From Metabacillus endolithicus (GTDB lineage: Bacteria; Bacillota; Bacilli; Bacillales; Bacillaceae), in assembly GCF_023078335.1 (NCBI RefSeq), contig NZ_CP095550.1, positions 1,532,001 through 1,596,000 of the forward strand: 64,000 nt of DNA. Direction: 5' to 3'. Shown piece by piece: positions 37,971-46,930 of this stretch (position 1 is the stretch's first letter; each line of letters starts with the position of its first letter). Under the pieces are notes generated by a model. That model was not told where the DNA came from. It saw nothing but the letters and a program-made list of their open reading frames with translations, and searched no databases. The translations under genes were made by a program, and so were the position numbers.

Positions 37971-38523
37971 GTATGTCACCTTCTTTCTTATCAAGTTCTT
38001 CAATGACTTTTTTCAACATTGTTTTCCCGCGTAATATTCGTGTTTTAACCGTAGATAATGAAATTGACATGATTTCTGAAATTTCCTCATACTTCTTTTC
38101 ATGAAAATAAAAAAGAACGATTGGTATCCGATACTTCTCATCTAACTTTTGTATCGCTAAATGAAGAACCCGATCTTCCTCATTACGTAAAACCTCAGCT
38201 TCTGTTTCAGGGTAATACTCTTGTCTAAAGTCTTGTTGTATTTTAAAAACCTTCCGTAGATTAGATTGTCGTTTTCTAGCAAAGTCCCTTGTCACATTAA
38301 GTGTAATTTTATATAGCCAAGTAGAAAATTTTGCTTTAGTAAACTGATCTATAAATCGATACACACGAATAAATACTTCCTGTGTAATATCTTCTATCTC
38401 TTCCTGTCTGTTCCCTAATTGATAAGCAAACTTCTCCACAACAGGATAATGAAGTTCAACTAGCTGCTGAAAAGCTGACATATTTCCCTGTTTGGCCTTT
38501 TTTATTAATTCTTCTTCGTTCAT
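37963..38523 (-). CDS. ECF-type RNA polymerase sigma factor
   Basis: This 186-residue protein starts at the ATG after AGGAGGGC. Region 2 is FQQLVELHYPVVEKFAYQLG..EEIEDITQEVFIRVYRF..FSTWLYKITLNVTRDF, and region 4 is KYEEISEIMSISLSTVKTRILRGKTML. The frame extends 16 codons further upstream, but those would lie before the likely transcription start (see the promoter at 38551–38578). The next gene overlaps by eight bases and encodes a probable anti-sigma. The regulon is unknown; B. subtilis has no such gene at this locus as far as remembered. Confidence 0.9.
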   Translation of the reverse strand: MNEEELIKKAKQGNMSAFQQLVELHYPVVEKFAYQLGNRQEEIEDITQEVFIRVYRFIDQFTKAKFSTWLYKITLNVTRDFARKRQSNLRKVFKIQQDFRQEYYPETEAEVLRNEEDRVLHLAIQKLDEKYRIPIVLFYFHEKKYEEISEIMSISLSTVKTRILRGKTMLKKVIEELDKKEGDIHG

Positions 38524-38550
38524 GTCTCTGCCCTCCTCTTTCATTTTATT

Positions 38551-38578
38551 TAACGCCATCATGTTCGACATTGTTTCA
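38551..38578 (-). promoter_or_regulatory. Candidate autoregulatory ECF promoter
   Basis: TGAAAC, a 17-base spacer, then CGTTA on the minus strand. This resembles Bacillus ECF promoters (TGAAAC with CGT(A/C) 16–17 bases later). The transcript would begin near 38545, about 22 bases before the sigma ATG, leaving room for its ribosome-binding site. Confidence 0.5.
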
Positions 38579-38644
38579 TTTGGGAATTGATTTTAATGAG
38601 GATTTATAAAGAGAGGAAAAATCTGATTTTTAGGTTTAAACCAC

Positions 38645-38694
38645 ATAAAAAAGAGGGAATAATACAAGCATAAGGCTTTCTAGTATTCCCCCTT
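38645..38694 (-). terminator. Terminator of alaR–alaT
   Basis: GGGAATAaTAC / GTATTCCC stem with A6 on the plus-strand left side, downstream of the aminotransferase on the minus strand. Confidence 0.75.
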
Positions 38695-38748
38695 TAGTTT
38701 CTATATGAGCTGATCAAATGGTCAGCTTTTTTTAGTTGAGATTTATAC

Positions 38749-39927
38749 TTATACGCCAGCTTTTTGTTTTTGAACAAAACGCTGCATTCTTCTTAATGAT
38801 TCTTGAAGCTGTTCTAATGAAGAAGCATAGGAGCATCGGATATATCCTTCGCCGCTTTCACCAAACACGCTACCTGGAACAACAGCCACTCTTTCTTCCA
38901 TGAGAAGCTTTTCTGCAAATTCTTCTGACGAAAGATTTGTTTCCTTTATAGAAGGAAATGCGTAAAACGCACCACCTGGTACATGACAAGTAAGCCCCAT
39001 TTCTGTTAATGCATTAACAAAAAGGTTTCGCCGTTGCCTGTAGCTTTTTTTCATATGCAAAACATCTTCTTTGCCATTCTTAATTGCTTCGATTGCAGCG
39101 TATTGAGCCATAGAAGGGGCACACATCATTGTGTATTGATGAATTTTTAGCATGGCGCTTAAAAATTCAGGCTGTGCAGCTACATACCCTAAACGCCAGC
39201 CTGTCATGGCAAATCCTTTCGAAAATCCTGAAACAAGAATTGTCCGTTCTACCATTCCATCAATCGATACAAAGCTTGTATACACATCATCATATGTAAG
39301 CTCCGCGTAGATTTCATCTGAAATAACCAATAAATCATACTTTTCAATAATTGCAGCTATTTTTTCTAAGTCTTCTTTATTAAGAAGTGTTCCAGTTGGA
39401 TTATTTGGTGAGCACAAAATAACAGCTTTCGTTTTATCTGTGATTGCCTTTTCTAAATCTGAAGGCTGAAGCTTGAACTCCATTTCACCGCTCGTTTGTA
39501 CAGATACTGGTACCCCACCTGCAAGAGAAATTAGTGATGAATAAGATACGAAGCTAGGCTCAATGACAATAACCTCATCACCAGGGTTCACAATAGCTCT
39601 AAGTGCAAGATCAAGAGCTTGGCTTGCACCAACTGTTACTAACAATTCCTCTGATGGACTATAGCTTACATTTGTTTTTTCTTGAAGGTAATAACTTATT
39701 TCTTTTCTTAATTCAAGAAGGCCCGCATTTGCTGTGTAAGAGGTATACCCTTGTTCTAAGGAAAGGATACTTGCTTCTCTTACATTCCAAGGTGTAACAA
39801 AATCAGGTTCACCAACACCTAATGAAATAACACCTTCCATACTTGCTGCCAGGTCAAAGAACTTTCGTATTCCTGATGGTTTTAAGCCTTTGACTGTACT
39901 TGAAAGGTAATGCGTTGGTTCAATCAT
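38749..39927 (-). CDS. alaT: PLP-dependent class I/II aminotransferase (AlaT/YugH)
   Basis: This 392-residue fold-type I aminotransferase has the PLP-lysine region LVSGFSKGFAMTGWRLGYVA, the NNPTG cofactor loop (CSPNNPTGTLL), VISDEIYAELTYD and the carboxylate-binding Arg in GYIRCSYA. The upstream Lrp-type gene overlaps by four bases. The pair matches alaR–alaT of B. subtilis, where the enzyme makes alanine from pyruvate. Related enzymes act on aromatic amino acids, so the substrate rests on gene order. Confidence 0.88.
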   Translation of the reverse strand: MIEPTHYLSSTVKGLKPSGIRKFFDLAASMEGVISLGVGEPDFVTPWNVREASILSLEQGYTSYTANAGLLELRKEISYYLQEKTNVSYSPSEELLVTVGASQALDLALRAIVNPGDEVIVIEPSFVSYSSLISLAGGVPVSVQTSGEMEFKLQPSDLEKAITDKTKAVILCSPNNPTGTLLNKEDLEKIAAIIEKYDLLVISDEIYAELTYDDVYTSFVSIDGMVERTILVSGFSKGFAMTGWRLGYVAAQPEFLSAMLKIHQYTMMCAPSMAQYAAIEAIKNGKEDVLHMKKSYRQRRNLFVNALTEMGLTCHVPGGAFYAFPSIKETNLSSEEFAEKLLMEERVAVVPGSVFGESGEGYIRCSYASSLEQLQESLRRMQRFVQKQKAGV

Positions 39928-40424
39928 GGTGATACCACAATTCTCTTATCCTCATCATCTTGTTCAAATATAGTACCATCATGTTTATATTTCTTTAAGA
40001 TAAAATGAGTTGTTGTAGACAATACAGAGTCTAGAGTTGAAAGCTTTTCTGAAACAAATTGGGCAATATCAGACATCGATTTTCCTTCTATGATGACTGA
40101 AAGATCGTAAGCACCTGACATTAAGTAAACAGACTTTACTTCATTAAAACGATAAATTCGACTTGCAATATCATCAAAGCCTACTCCTCTTTTTGGCTGA
40201 ACTTTTACATCGATCATTGCTTTTACACCTTCGTGCCCATCAACCTTACGCCAATTCACCTGTGCTGTATAATCAACAATAATACGTTGATCTTCAAGAT
40301 TTTTAATTATCTTTTTCGTTTCTTCTTCTGATAAGTCAATCATTTTGGCGATTTGTTCTGCAGTCAAGCGGCAGTCATCTTGCAATATTTCTAATAACTC
40401 TACTTCCTTTTCACTAAACTTCAT
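39924..40424 (-). CDS. alaR: Lrp/AsnC-family regulator (AlaR/YugG)
   Basis: This 166-residue protein has an N-terminal AsnC-type helix-turn-helix (LLEILQDDCRLTAEQIAKMIDLSEEETKKIIKNLE) and a C-terminal RAM ligand-binding domain (VYLMSGAYDLSVIIEGKSM). It starts a two-gene operon with alaT and, by analogy with B. subtilis, activates it in response to alanine. No operator was identified in the roughly 280-base upstream stretch, which shows no gene. Confidence 0.88.
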   Translation of the reverse strand: MKFSEKEVELLEILQDDCRLTAEQIAKMIDLSEEETKKIIKNLEDQRIIVDYTAQVNWRKVDGHEGVKAMIDVKVQPKRGVGFDDIASRIYRFNEVKSVYLMSGAYDLSVIIEGKSMSDIAQFVSEKLSTLDSVLSTTTHFILKKYKHDGTIFEQDDEDKRIVVSP

Positions 40425-40711
40425 TTTTCACCACTCCTACTTTTCAAATCTTCAGATAATTATACCACCATATTGCTCGTTTTTCATACGTTTCACAAAA
40501 AGAAAAAAGGGTAGATTTTTACATGAGTGTTTTTTTATATCCCGGTAAAAAATATAAAAAAACTTATCCTACTTTAACAGCCTATTTGGTTAACAAAGTT
40601 CCCTTATAAGCTATGCCCCTATATGACAAGCAGCAATTCAGTGTGTTAAGTCAAACACATATTTTATCATACAATCTGGCAATATATATAGGAAAAATGG
40701 AGTGAATGCTT

Positions 40712-41548
40712 ATGAATAAAAGCCATTACTACTGCAGCACAATGAATATTTTTGGCATAAACGTTCACTATGAGGTTTATCGCCAACATCCATCCAATCC
40801 TGTTATGATTTTAGTACATGGGTTTTTGTCCTCTAGTTTTTGCTACAGAAAAATTATTCCTTTACTCAAAGAGGATTTTACAATCATTACAATTGATCTT
40901 CCTCCATTTGGAAAAACAGAGAAATCAACTAAATTTGTCCACTCTTATACAAACATGGCAAAAGTAGTAATACGTTTAGCGGAAGGACTGAACATAAAAA
41001 GAGCTTACCTTGTTGGTCACTCCATGGGTGGGCAAGTATCTTTGAATGCAGCAAAGCAAAGACCTGATTTATTTGAGAAAGTGGTATTACTATGTAGCTC
41101 AGGATATATGAAAGGTGTACATCCTTCACTAAAATTTGGTTCTTATGTTCCTTATTTTTATCTATGCATTAAGCATTGGCTAGCAAGTCAAGGAATTCTA
41201 AAGAACTTAAACAACGTGGTACATGATCGCTCATTAATTGATCAGGAAATGATGGACGGGTATATGGAGCCTTTTCTCGATGACAAAATATTTCGTGCTT
41301 TAAATCGAATGATTCGTGACCATGAAGGTGATCTTAGTTCAGAAGAGTTAAAGCAGATCGAACAGCCTAGCTTGCTTATATGGGGAAATGAAGACAAAGT
41401 CGTACCTGTTTCTATTGGAGAAAGATTACAAAACGACTTACCTAATTCAACATTTTTTTCATTTAAACAAACTGGCCACTTAGTTCCTGAGGAAAGGCCG
41501 GAACACGTTTCAGAAAAAATTATGAACTTCCTTATCCAGGCTCAATAG
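40712..41548 (+). CDS. yugF: Alpha/beta-fold hydrolase (YugF)
   Basis: This 278-residue enzyme (second of two ATGs, better spaced from GGAG) has the oxyanion region MILVHGFLSSSF, nucleophile Ser in VGHSMGGQVS, acid Asp in WGNEDKVVP and catalytic His in QTGHLVPEERPEHV. The substrate is unknown. The order alaR–yugF–yugE–patB is that of B. subtilis. Confidence 0.88.
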   Translation: MNKSHYYCSTMNIFGINVHYEVYRQHPSNPVMILVHGFLSSSFCYRKIIPLLKEDFTIITIDLPPFGKTEKSTKFVHSYTNMAKVVIRLAEGLNIKRAYLVGHSMGGQVSLNAAKQRPDLFEKVVLLCSSGYMKGVHPSLKFGSYVPYFYLCIKHWLASQGILKNLNNVVHDRSLIDQEMMDGYMEPFLDDKIFRALNRMIRDHEGDLSSEELKQIEQPSLLIWGNEDKVVPVSIGERLQNDLPNSTFFSFKQTGHLVPEERPEHVSEKIMNFLIQAQ

Positions 41549-41574
41549 AAAAACCACTCATATGAGTGGTTTTT
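41548..41574. terminator. Bidirectional terminator between yugF and yugE
   Basis: Perfect palindrome AAAAACCACTCAT-ATGAGTGGTTTTT between convergent genes. Confidence 0.92.
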
Positions 41575-41577
41575 CGC

Positions 41578-41838
41578 TTAAATTTCACAGCTTGTGTTAT
41601 TTTTGATTTGAAGTAACTGCTTAGACATAGATTCACATTCCTTTAGAGGAATGATTTCTTCGAACGAAAATTCATAAATCGCTTGTATTTTTCTTGCTAA
41701 CTTTAGTTTATCATCTATTAAATGAACAGCCTGGAGCACATCAACTACTTCCGTTTCATAACGATCTTCTCCATAACCTAACGGATCCCACTGTAATAAA
41801 ACTTCCATTAACCTTATATTCGTTTGCTGTGTTTCCAT
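41578..41838 (-). CDS. yugE: YugE, DUF1871-family small protein
   Basis: This 86-residue protein starts at the ATG after AAAGGTGAAAAA. The LLQWDPLGYGEDRYETEVVDVLQAVH motif is typical of DUF1871. It is a small, acidic, helical protein of unknown function, placed as in B. subtilis. Confidence 0.87.
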   Translation of the reverse strand: METQQTNIRLMEVLLQWDPLGYGEDRYETEVVDVLQAVHLIDDKLKLARKIQAIYEFSFEEIIPLKECESMSKQLLQIKNNTSCEI

Positions 41839-42027
41839 TTTTTCACCTTTATTAATCTTATTTTTTGCACTGTTATTGTAACACACTTATGATAGAAGTA
41901 GATAATGAAAGAAAGAAGCTATATCCATTTTTGTTTATGGTTCATAACTGTACTACTCATGTTAAAAGAATCCTATTATAAATATAGCTCACAGTTTTAT
42001 AAGAATCTTTAATAAGGGGTGAAGCAA

Positions 42028-43197
42028 TTGAGTCAATTTGATCAAGTTATTAACCGAAAAAAAACAGATTCAGTAAAATGGGATTATACAAAAAGAATAT
42101 TTGGTGTAGAAGATGTTCTTCCAATGTGGGTGGCTGACATGGATTTTCAAGCACCTGAGGAAGTGATTGATGCCTTACATACTCGAGTTGACCACGGAAT
42201 ATTTGGATATACAATGCCTGGATCAAAAATGGAAGATGCCGTTACAAATTGGTTGAAGTCACGTCATTCCTGGGAGATTGATCCAAAAACAATCACTTAC
42301 AGTCCTGGAATTGTCACAGCTATTAGTATGGCTATCCATGCCTTTACTACTTCTGAAGACAAAATTGTGGTACAACCGCCAGTCTACTACCCATTTTTTG
42401 AAATTGCCCAAAAGCATAAACGCGAGGTTCTATATAATCAATTATTATTAAATGAAAACTTCCGTTATGAAATTGATTTTATTGATTTGGAAGAAAAACT
42501 TTCAGATGAAAGAACAAAACTTTTTATCTTATGTAATCCTCACAATCCAAGTGGTCGTGTTTGGAGTAAGGAGGAACTAACAAAAATTGGGAACCTTTGT
42601 ATAAAGCATAATGTTCTTATTATATCAGACGATATTCATTCCGATCTGCTGCTGTTTGGAAATCAATATACTCCAATTGCATCTATTCAAAAAGACATTG
42701 CCAATCAAACCATTACTTGTATTGCACCTAGTAAAACTTTCAATTTAGCTGGTCTACAGGCTTCCATTTTGTTAATACCAAATGACTCCCTTAAAAGGCG
42801 TTACAATGAGGTTCAACAGCTGTTTGGGGTAATGGGTATCAACACGTTAGGAGCTGATGCGATGCAGGCAGCTTATGAACAAGGGAGCAACTGGCTTGAT
42901 GAATTAATTCAATATCTTCAGGAAAATGTATTATTAATTGAAGAATATTTAATGAATCACCTTCCTCAGGTAAAAATCATGCGTCCTGAATCAACATATC
43001 TTGTGTGGATTGATGTAAGAAGTTTAAATAAATCGGATAAAGAATTACAGGAACTACTTCTTAACAAAGGTAAACTAGCTTTACATATAGGTTCAAAGTT
43101 TGGCGAAAACGGAGAAGGTTTCCTTAGAATGAACATTGCTTGCCCAAAGGAGACTTTGTTAGATGGTTTAAATAGATTAAAGATAGCACTAACATAA
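42028..43197 (+). CDS. patB: Cystathionine beta-lyase / C-S lyase (PatB/MalY family)
   Basis: This 389-residue PLP enzyme starts at TTG after AAGGGGTGA; a GTG at 42019 lies inside that site. Motifs: PMWVADMDFQAPEEV at the N-terminus, CNPHNPSGRVW, SDDIHSDLLLFG and PLP-lysine in APSKTFNLAGLQAS. PatB cleaves cystathionine to homocysteine, pyruvate and ammonia, and can act as a cysteine desulfhydrase. It precedes kinB, as in B. subtilis. Confidence 0.92.
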   Translation: MSQFDQVINRKKTDSVKWDYTKRIFGVEDVLPMWVADMDFQAPEEVIDALHTRVDHGIFGYTMPGSKMEDAVTNWLKSRHSWEIDPKTITYSPGIVTAISMAIHAFTTSEDKIVVQPPVYYPFFEIAQKHKREVLYNQLLLNENFRYEIDFIDLEEKLSDERTKLFILCNPHNPSGRVWSKEELTKIGNLCIKHNVLIISDDIHSDLLLFGNQYTPIASIQKDIANQTITCIAPSKTFNLAGLQASILLIPNDSLKRRYNEVQQLFGVMGINTLGADAMQAAYEQGSNWLDELIQYLQENVLLIEEYLMNHLPQVKIMRPESTYLVWIDVRSLNKSDKELQELLLNKGKLALHIGSKFGENGEGFLRMNIACPKETLLDGLNRLKIALT

Positions 43198-43212
43198 TTA
43201 TCCTAAACTTCC

Positions 43213-43250
43213 AAATGAGCTCTTTTAAATTTAAGAGCTCATTTATAGTT
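43213..43250 (+). terminator. Terminator of patB
   Basis: AAATGAGCTCTT / AAGAGCTCATTT 12-bp stem followed by a T-rich stretch. Confidence 0.8.
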
Positions 43251-43292
43251 TTTATAAAAAATTAGTTAAAATATGTTTATTTCAGAATATTT

Positions 43293-43322
43293 TTTACAAT
43301 TTTCACAATTTAATGGTATAAT
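43293..43322 (+). promoter_or_regulatory. Candidate sigma-A promoter of kinB
   Basis: TTTACA, an 18-base spacer, then a perfect TATAAT, about 35 bases before the kinB ATG. Confidence 0.65.
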
Positions 43323-43357
43323 TAGGGAAACTTACTTATATCAAAGGTGACCCTTAT

Positions 43358-44680
43358 ATGGAACTAGTAAAAGATATTATCTTACAAATTACATTCGTTG
43401 TACTCCCTATTTTTGTCTATCATTTATTATGGTTAAGTAGAAACAATCTTAGCTCTTTAAAACCGAATAAACTATTAATTACGTGTGGCTCAATTTTTTC
43501 TTCTATCTTGTGTTTGATTTCCCCGATCGAGCTAATTGATGGAGCTTTCTTTACTCTTCAACCTATTCCCTTATTTACTAGCGTCGTTTACGGGGGATCC
43601 ATACCAGGTCTGCTTACTCTTCTTACAACTTCTATTTATTTTTCACAACTTTATGAACTAGGCTGGGTTTATTTTTGTGGAAGCATAACGGTTTATTTTA
43701 TTCTTTCTCTGTCTCTACGAAGCAATTGGTATTCCTACACCTTTAAAAAGAAATTAAATTACGCTGCGATATACGGAATTAGTATTTTAATTTTTTCACT
43801 TTGCACAATCATGATTGTAAGCGTTTTATTTCCACCTTATGTTGATTTAACTAATTATATAATCCCAGGCATTACAATTTTCACCCTTACCTTGATACTT
43901 AGTCTATGTATATACCTCATTGAGTACATGCGGGCAAATGCTGTTATGAGGATGGAGTTAATGAAAGCAGAGAAGCTCTCCATTGTCAGTGAACTCGCAG
44001 CGAGTGTTGCACACGAAGTGAGAAACCCGTTAACTGTTGTCAGAGGTTTTGTTCAATTAATAGGTAATTCATCCAATAGTACGGATAGTCAAAGAAGAGA
44101 GTACATGGATCTTGTGTTAACAGAATTGGATCAAGCCCAAGCCATCATAACTGACTATCTAGGTATGGCTGGACAAAAAAGCATGGCCAAAGAAAAAATA
44201 AACTTAACCGATACTCTAAGTGATATCACCACGCTCATGACATCTTATGCAAACTATAAAACAGTAAAATTCAAATGTGAAATTGATAAGGATTTGTATG
44301 TTTTTGGAGACCCAATTAAGTTAAAACAAGTTTTTATCAATATTATCAAAAATTCCATAGAGGCTGTTCCAAATATGGGAGGTTTGGTAACAATTCATGC
44401 ATGTTTATTGGAAAGCACAATACATATTAAAATATCTGATAATGGGATTGGAATGACTAAAGAGCAAATTGAGAGATTAGGAGAACCATACTTTTCTTCT
44501 AAAGATGATGGAACGGGGCTTGGACTGACGGTTACATATAGTATAGTTAAAAACCATGGTGGTTCTGTCAAATACATAAGTGAAATTAATAAAGGAACAG
44601 TTGCTATTATTTCTCTTCCTCTTTACTTCGATACCAGCTCGGATTATTCCCACCCTTTTAGCGAAAATTTATCAGGTTAA
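43358..44680 (+). CDS. kinB: Sporulation sensor histidine kinase KinB
   Basis: This 440-residue protein has six N-terminal membrane helices (LytS-type 5TM sensor, about 5–195) and a cytosolic kinase: HisKA with SVAHEVRNPLTVVRGF, the N-box INIIKNSIEAV, and the glycine boxes SDNGIGM and DGTGLGLTVTYSIVKNHGG. KinB feeds the Spo0F–Spo0B–Spo0A relay. KapB, encoded 1 kb downstream, is needed for kinB expression or activity in B. subtilis. Here a SodC-like and a small membrane gene separate the two, and each has its own unit. Confidence 0.93.
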   Translation: MELVKDIILQITFVVLPIFVYHLLWLSRNNLSSLKPNKLLITCGSIFSSILCLISPIELIDGAFFTLQPIPLFTSVVYGGSIPGLLTLLTTSIYFSQLYELGWVYFCGSITVYFILSLSLRSNWYSYTFKKKLNYAAIYGISILIFSLCTIMIVSVLFPPYVDLTNYIIPGITIFTLTLILSLCIYLIEYMRANAVMRMELMKAEKLSIVSELAASVAHEVRNPLTVVRGFVQLIGNSSNSTDSQRREYMDLVLTELDQAQAIITDYLGMAGQKSMAKEKINLTDTLSDITTLMTSYANYKTVKFKCEIDKDLYVFGDPIKLKQVFINIIKNSIEAVPNMGGLVTIHACLLESTIHIKISDNGIGMTKEQIERLGEPYFSSKDDGTGLGLTVTYSIVKNHGGSVKYISEINKGTVAIISLPLYFDTSSDYSHPFSENLSG

Positions 44681-44681
44681 A

Positions 44682-44714
44682 TAAAAGGTGACAGATATGA
44701 TTCTGTCACCTTTA
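44682..44714. terminator. Terminator between kinB and the SodC-like gene
   Basis: AAAGGTGACAG / CTGTCACCTTT 11-bp stem between convergent genes. Confidence 0.88.
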
Positions 44715-44719
44715 CATGT

Positions 44720-45292
44720 TTATTCTTCTTCCTCTGGTTTGACTTCTTTCTTATCGCCACGATTTGCTTCTTTTTCCGTTACTTCTCCACAGGCAATTCT
44801 AGCTCCTGAATCTCCTGCTGGCTGTGTCATGCCGTCATCCATTTTTTCCGTTATCACAATAGCTGCTCCATCTGGATCAAGCATAGAATTTTTCTTTCCA
44901 CTTTTTAGGGTTAATTGAGGAGCCATTAATTCCGCTTCTGTTTTTCCATTTTCAGAAATAACATTTGGAAGGTCCCCTGCATGAGCACCTTCGGGATGCA
45001 ACAGCCCATGCTTTTTATCATCAGGATTCAAATGATCTCCAGCACTTTTAAAATCAGGTCCCTTACATGTACCTTTTTCATGAATGTTTATTCCATGCTC
45101 ACCTTCTGGTAACCCCTCTACCATCACTTCAAACTTTACACCTTCTGGTTGCTCAGATACTTTAATGGTACCAAGTGAATCACCACTTGCATTAAACATT
45201 TCAACATCCATTTTGGTGATTTCTTTTTCCATACAACCGGACAAAATAAAAGGAAAAACAAAGCACAAAGACAAAAATGTTTTACGTTTCAT
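44720..45292 (-). CDS. Cu/Zn superoxide dismutase-like lipoprotein lacking two copper ligands
   Basis: This 190-residue protein starts at the ATG after TTGGAGGG. It has a lipoprotein signal (FPFILSGC, lipobox Cys). The SOD beta-barrel retains all zinc ligands: His in GDHLNP, His in KKHG, His in GAHAGD and its Asp. Two of the four copper ligands are replaced: HGINIHE has Asn for the first His of the usual HGFHVHE pair, and IVITEK has Thr where VVHEK carries the last His. The Arg of GARIACG is kept. Like the B. subtilis YojM-type protein, it probably binds zinc but is not a normal dismutase. It has a very acidic tail. Confidence 0.88.
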   Translation of the reverse strand: MKRKTFLSLCFVFPFILSGCMEKEITKMDVEMFNASGDSLGTIKVSEQPEGVKFEVMVEGLPEGEHGINIHEKGTCKGPDFKSAGDHLNPDDKKHGLLHPEGAHAGDLPNVISENGKTEAELMAPQLTLKSGKKNSMLDPDGAAIVITEKMDDGMTQPAGDSGARIACGEVTEKEANRGDKKEVKPEEEE

Positions 45293-45378
45293 AATACCCT
45301 CCAATGAAATCGTTTGGCTATAGGGTATTTTTTGTCACAATGTATAAACTTATTCATTTTATGAAAAGTTGTCTTCCC

Positions 45379-45582
45379 TTAGTCTTTGTCTTGATCTTGT
45401 TTCGTTTGATTCATTAATTTTTCGACTTGTTCTTGTTCTTTTTTAGAAAGCTTCATGATAAATCGGAAAGCAAAGAAAGCTGCTATAGTAAAAATGATCA
45501 TAGTAATCGCAGCAGGTATATATTCTGACTTATCTTCAGGAAAATATAAAAATAATCCAAAAATAGGAAATAATTGATTCAT
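45379..45582 (-). CDS. Small single-helix membrane protein
   Basis: This 67-residue protein has an N-terminal hydrophobic region (LFPIFGLFLYF), a membrane helix (AAITMIIFTIAAFFAFRFIM) and a charged, coiled-coil-like cytosolic tail (KKEQEQVEKLMNQTKQDQDKD). The start follows GAAAGGTCGTG. No family is recognised. It lies between the SodC-like gene and kapB. Confidence 0.65.
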   Translation of the reverse strand: MNQLFPIFGLFLYFPEDKSEYIPAAITMIIFTIAAFFAFRFIMKLSKKEQEQVEKLMNQTKQDQDKD

Positions 45583-45735
45583 GTTTTCACGACCTTTCTT
45601 CCTCCTAACTATAGCAAGTTTTAGACGAATTCACTAGCTAATAAAAGTATAGTCAAGAAACAGTCACAAATGCGATTTTAAAGCCTTCATGGTACTATAA
45701 AAGATATAAAATCAAATTTCCAAGGGGTGAGAATA

Positions 45736-46119
45736 ATGGATGAAAAGAAAATCGGAGATGTTGTAACAGGCATTTATAAAACAGGTAAATACATTGGTGT
45801 TATTACTAACATCAAACCTATGCATTATTTAGTACAAGTAAAAGCTGTCTTAAAGCACCCACAACAAGGTGATTTACATAATCCCAAACAAGTGGATGTC
45901 CAATTTTTTCACGAGAGAAGGGCATTGGCTTACAACGAACAAACAAACGTTCCAAAACAGATGGTAAAACGATTCGAGGACGAAGTTCCAGAATATCAGC
46001 AGTCGCTAAGAAAAGCATTGGATGTTATGAAGAAAGAACTTGAAGAAAATAATACAGAATGGGCTAAGGAATCTATTAAAAGAGTTGAAGTTCTTGAGAA
46101 AGAGTATTTCCCTCATTAA
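45736..46119 (+). CDS. kapB: KapB, kinase-associated lipoprotein-type factor for KinB
   Basis: This 127-residue protein starts at the ATG after AAGGGGTGAGAATA. The N-terminal small beta-barrel (GDVVTGIYKTGKYIGVITNI) and helical C-terminus match KapB. Despite its B. subtilis name as a lipoprotein, no signal peptide or lipobox is present. It is required for KinB function in sporulation; gene order kinB…kapB–kapD supports the call. Confidence 0.9.
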   Translation: MDEKKIGDVVTGIYKTGKYIGVITNIKPMHYLVQVKAVLKHPQQGDLHNPKQVDVQFFHERRALAYNEQTNVPKQMVKRFEDEVPEYQQSLRKALDVMKKELEENNTEWAKESIKRVEVLEKEYFPH

Positions 46120-46133
46120 TTGAAAGATGTTTA

Positions 46134-46185
46134 CTCAATAACAATATTTAGCATTTACTTTTAAATATTGTTATTGAGCTTTTTT
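46134..46185. terminator. Long-stem terminator after kapB
   Basis: A perfect 17-bp stem (CTCAATAACAATATTTA / TAAATATTGTTATTGAG) followed by T6; it may serve both kapB and kapD. Confidence 0.92.
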
Positions 46186-46216
46186 CATATACATAATTTT
46201 GTACATTATTTCTACT

Positions 46217-46839
46217 TTATGTTGCATATTTATTTAATACCTTTGACAGATCAATTCGATCACCTATTGTTGTTGGGGATGGCTTTTGTAAGTACCTTTT
46301 ATCTTCTTCAACTAACTTAAATAAATTGTACGTAGTTAGGGCATCATCTAATGCACGATGATGTTTACCGGTAGCCTTTTTCCCATATTCCTCAACAGCC
46401 TTCCATAAGCCTGTTTGATTACGATCACCAAAAAACTTTTTATATTCCATTGATAAATCTCTAAATTTTCCTGTGAATGGAAATTCTTCGCCACTCATTT
46501 GGCAATTATGACGGAGCACCTTCATATCCATATTGCCCCAAGTAATAACAGTTGTTGATGATCCATTATTATAATCATTTAGTACAGCTAAAAGTTCTGA
46601 AAAAGTCATTCCTTGGTCAATTTTATTTTGCGAAATTTGCAGAAAAGTTTTACATCGCTCAGTTAATAAGGGAATTTGTTCGGTTTAACATATGAGGAGA
46701 ATTGCTCTTCAATTTGTTGGTTCTTAACAGAAACAATACCCACTTCAATAATTTCTGGATAAAAGCCCTTTGGATTCGCTTTTCCTTCCGGCATGGTAAA
46801 TTCAAAATCAATAAATAATAATTGCTCTTGTCCCTCCAA
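46217..46839 (-). pseudogene. kapD: KapD, 3'-5' exonuclease-family inhibitor of KinA sporulation pathway, one-base frameshift
   Basis: As one gene (TTG start after AGGAGG) it would give 207 residues, like B. subtilis KapD (about 205). It is a DEDDh exonuclease fold: LLFIDFEFTMPEG (ExoI), VITWGNMDMKVLRHNC (ExoII) and KHHRALDDALTTYNLF (ExoIII). The frame stops at TAA after PNKFPY near 46680. Adding one base in TTCCC-TTATTA gives KFPLLTERCKTFLQISQNKIDQG. KapD overexpression blocks the KinA route to sporulation in B. subtilis. Sequencing error or a true lesion. Confidence 0.85.
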
Positions 46840-46930
46840 TCTGTTTCGCTCCTCCTTTAGGTTATTTTATTTAAACATTAAGAAAATATTGGCAGCATAG
46901 AAAAGTTTTTTACGTAGGTAATCAAAATCC

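Noticed and set aside
38700..38735. Second hairpin AGCTGATCAAATGGTCAGCT with T-run near alaT
   Set aside because: The T-run is on the plus strand, but no plus-strand gene lies upstream. The hairpin at 38645–38694 has the right polarity for alaT.
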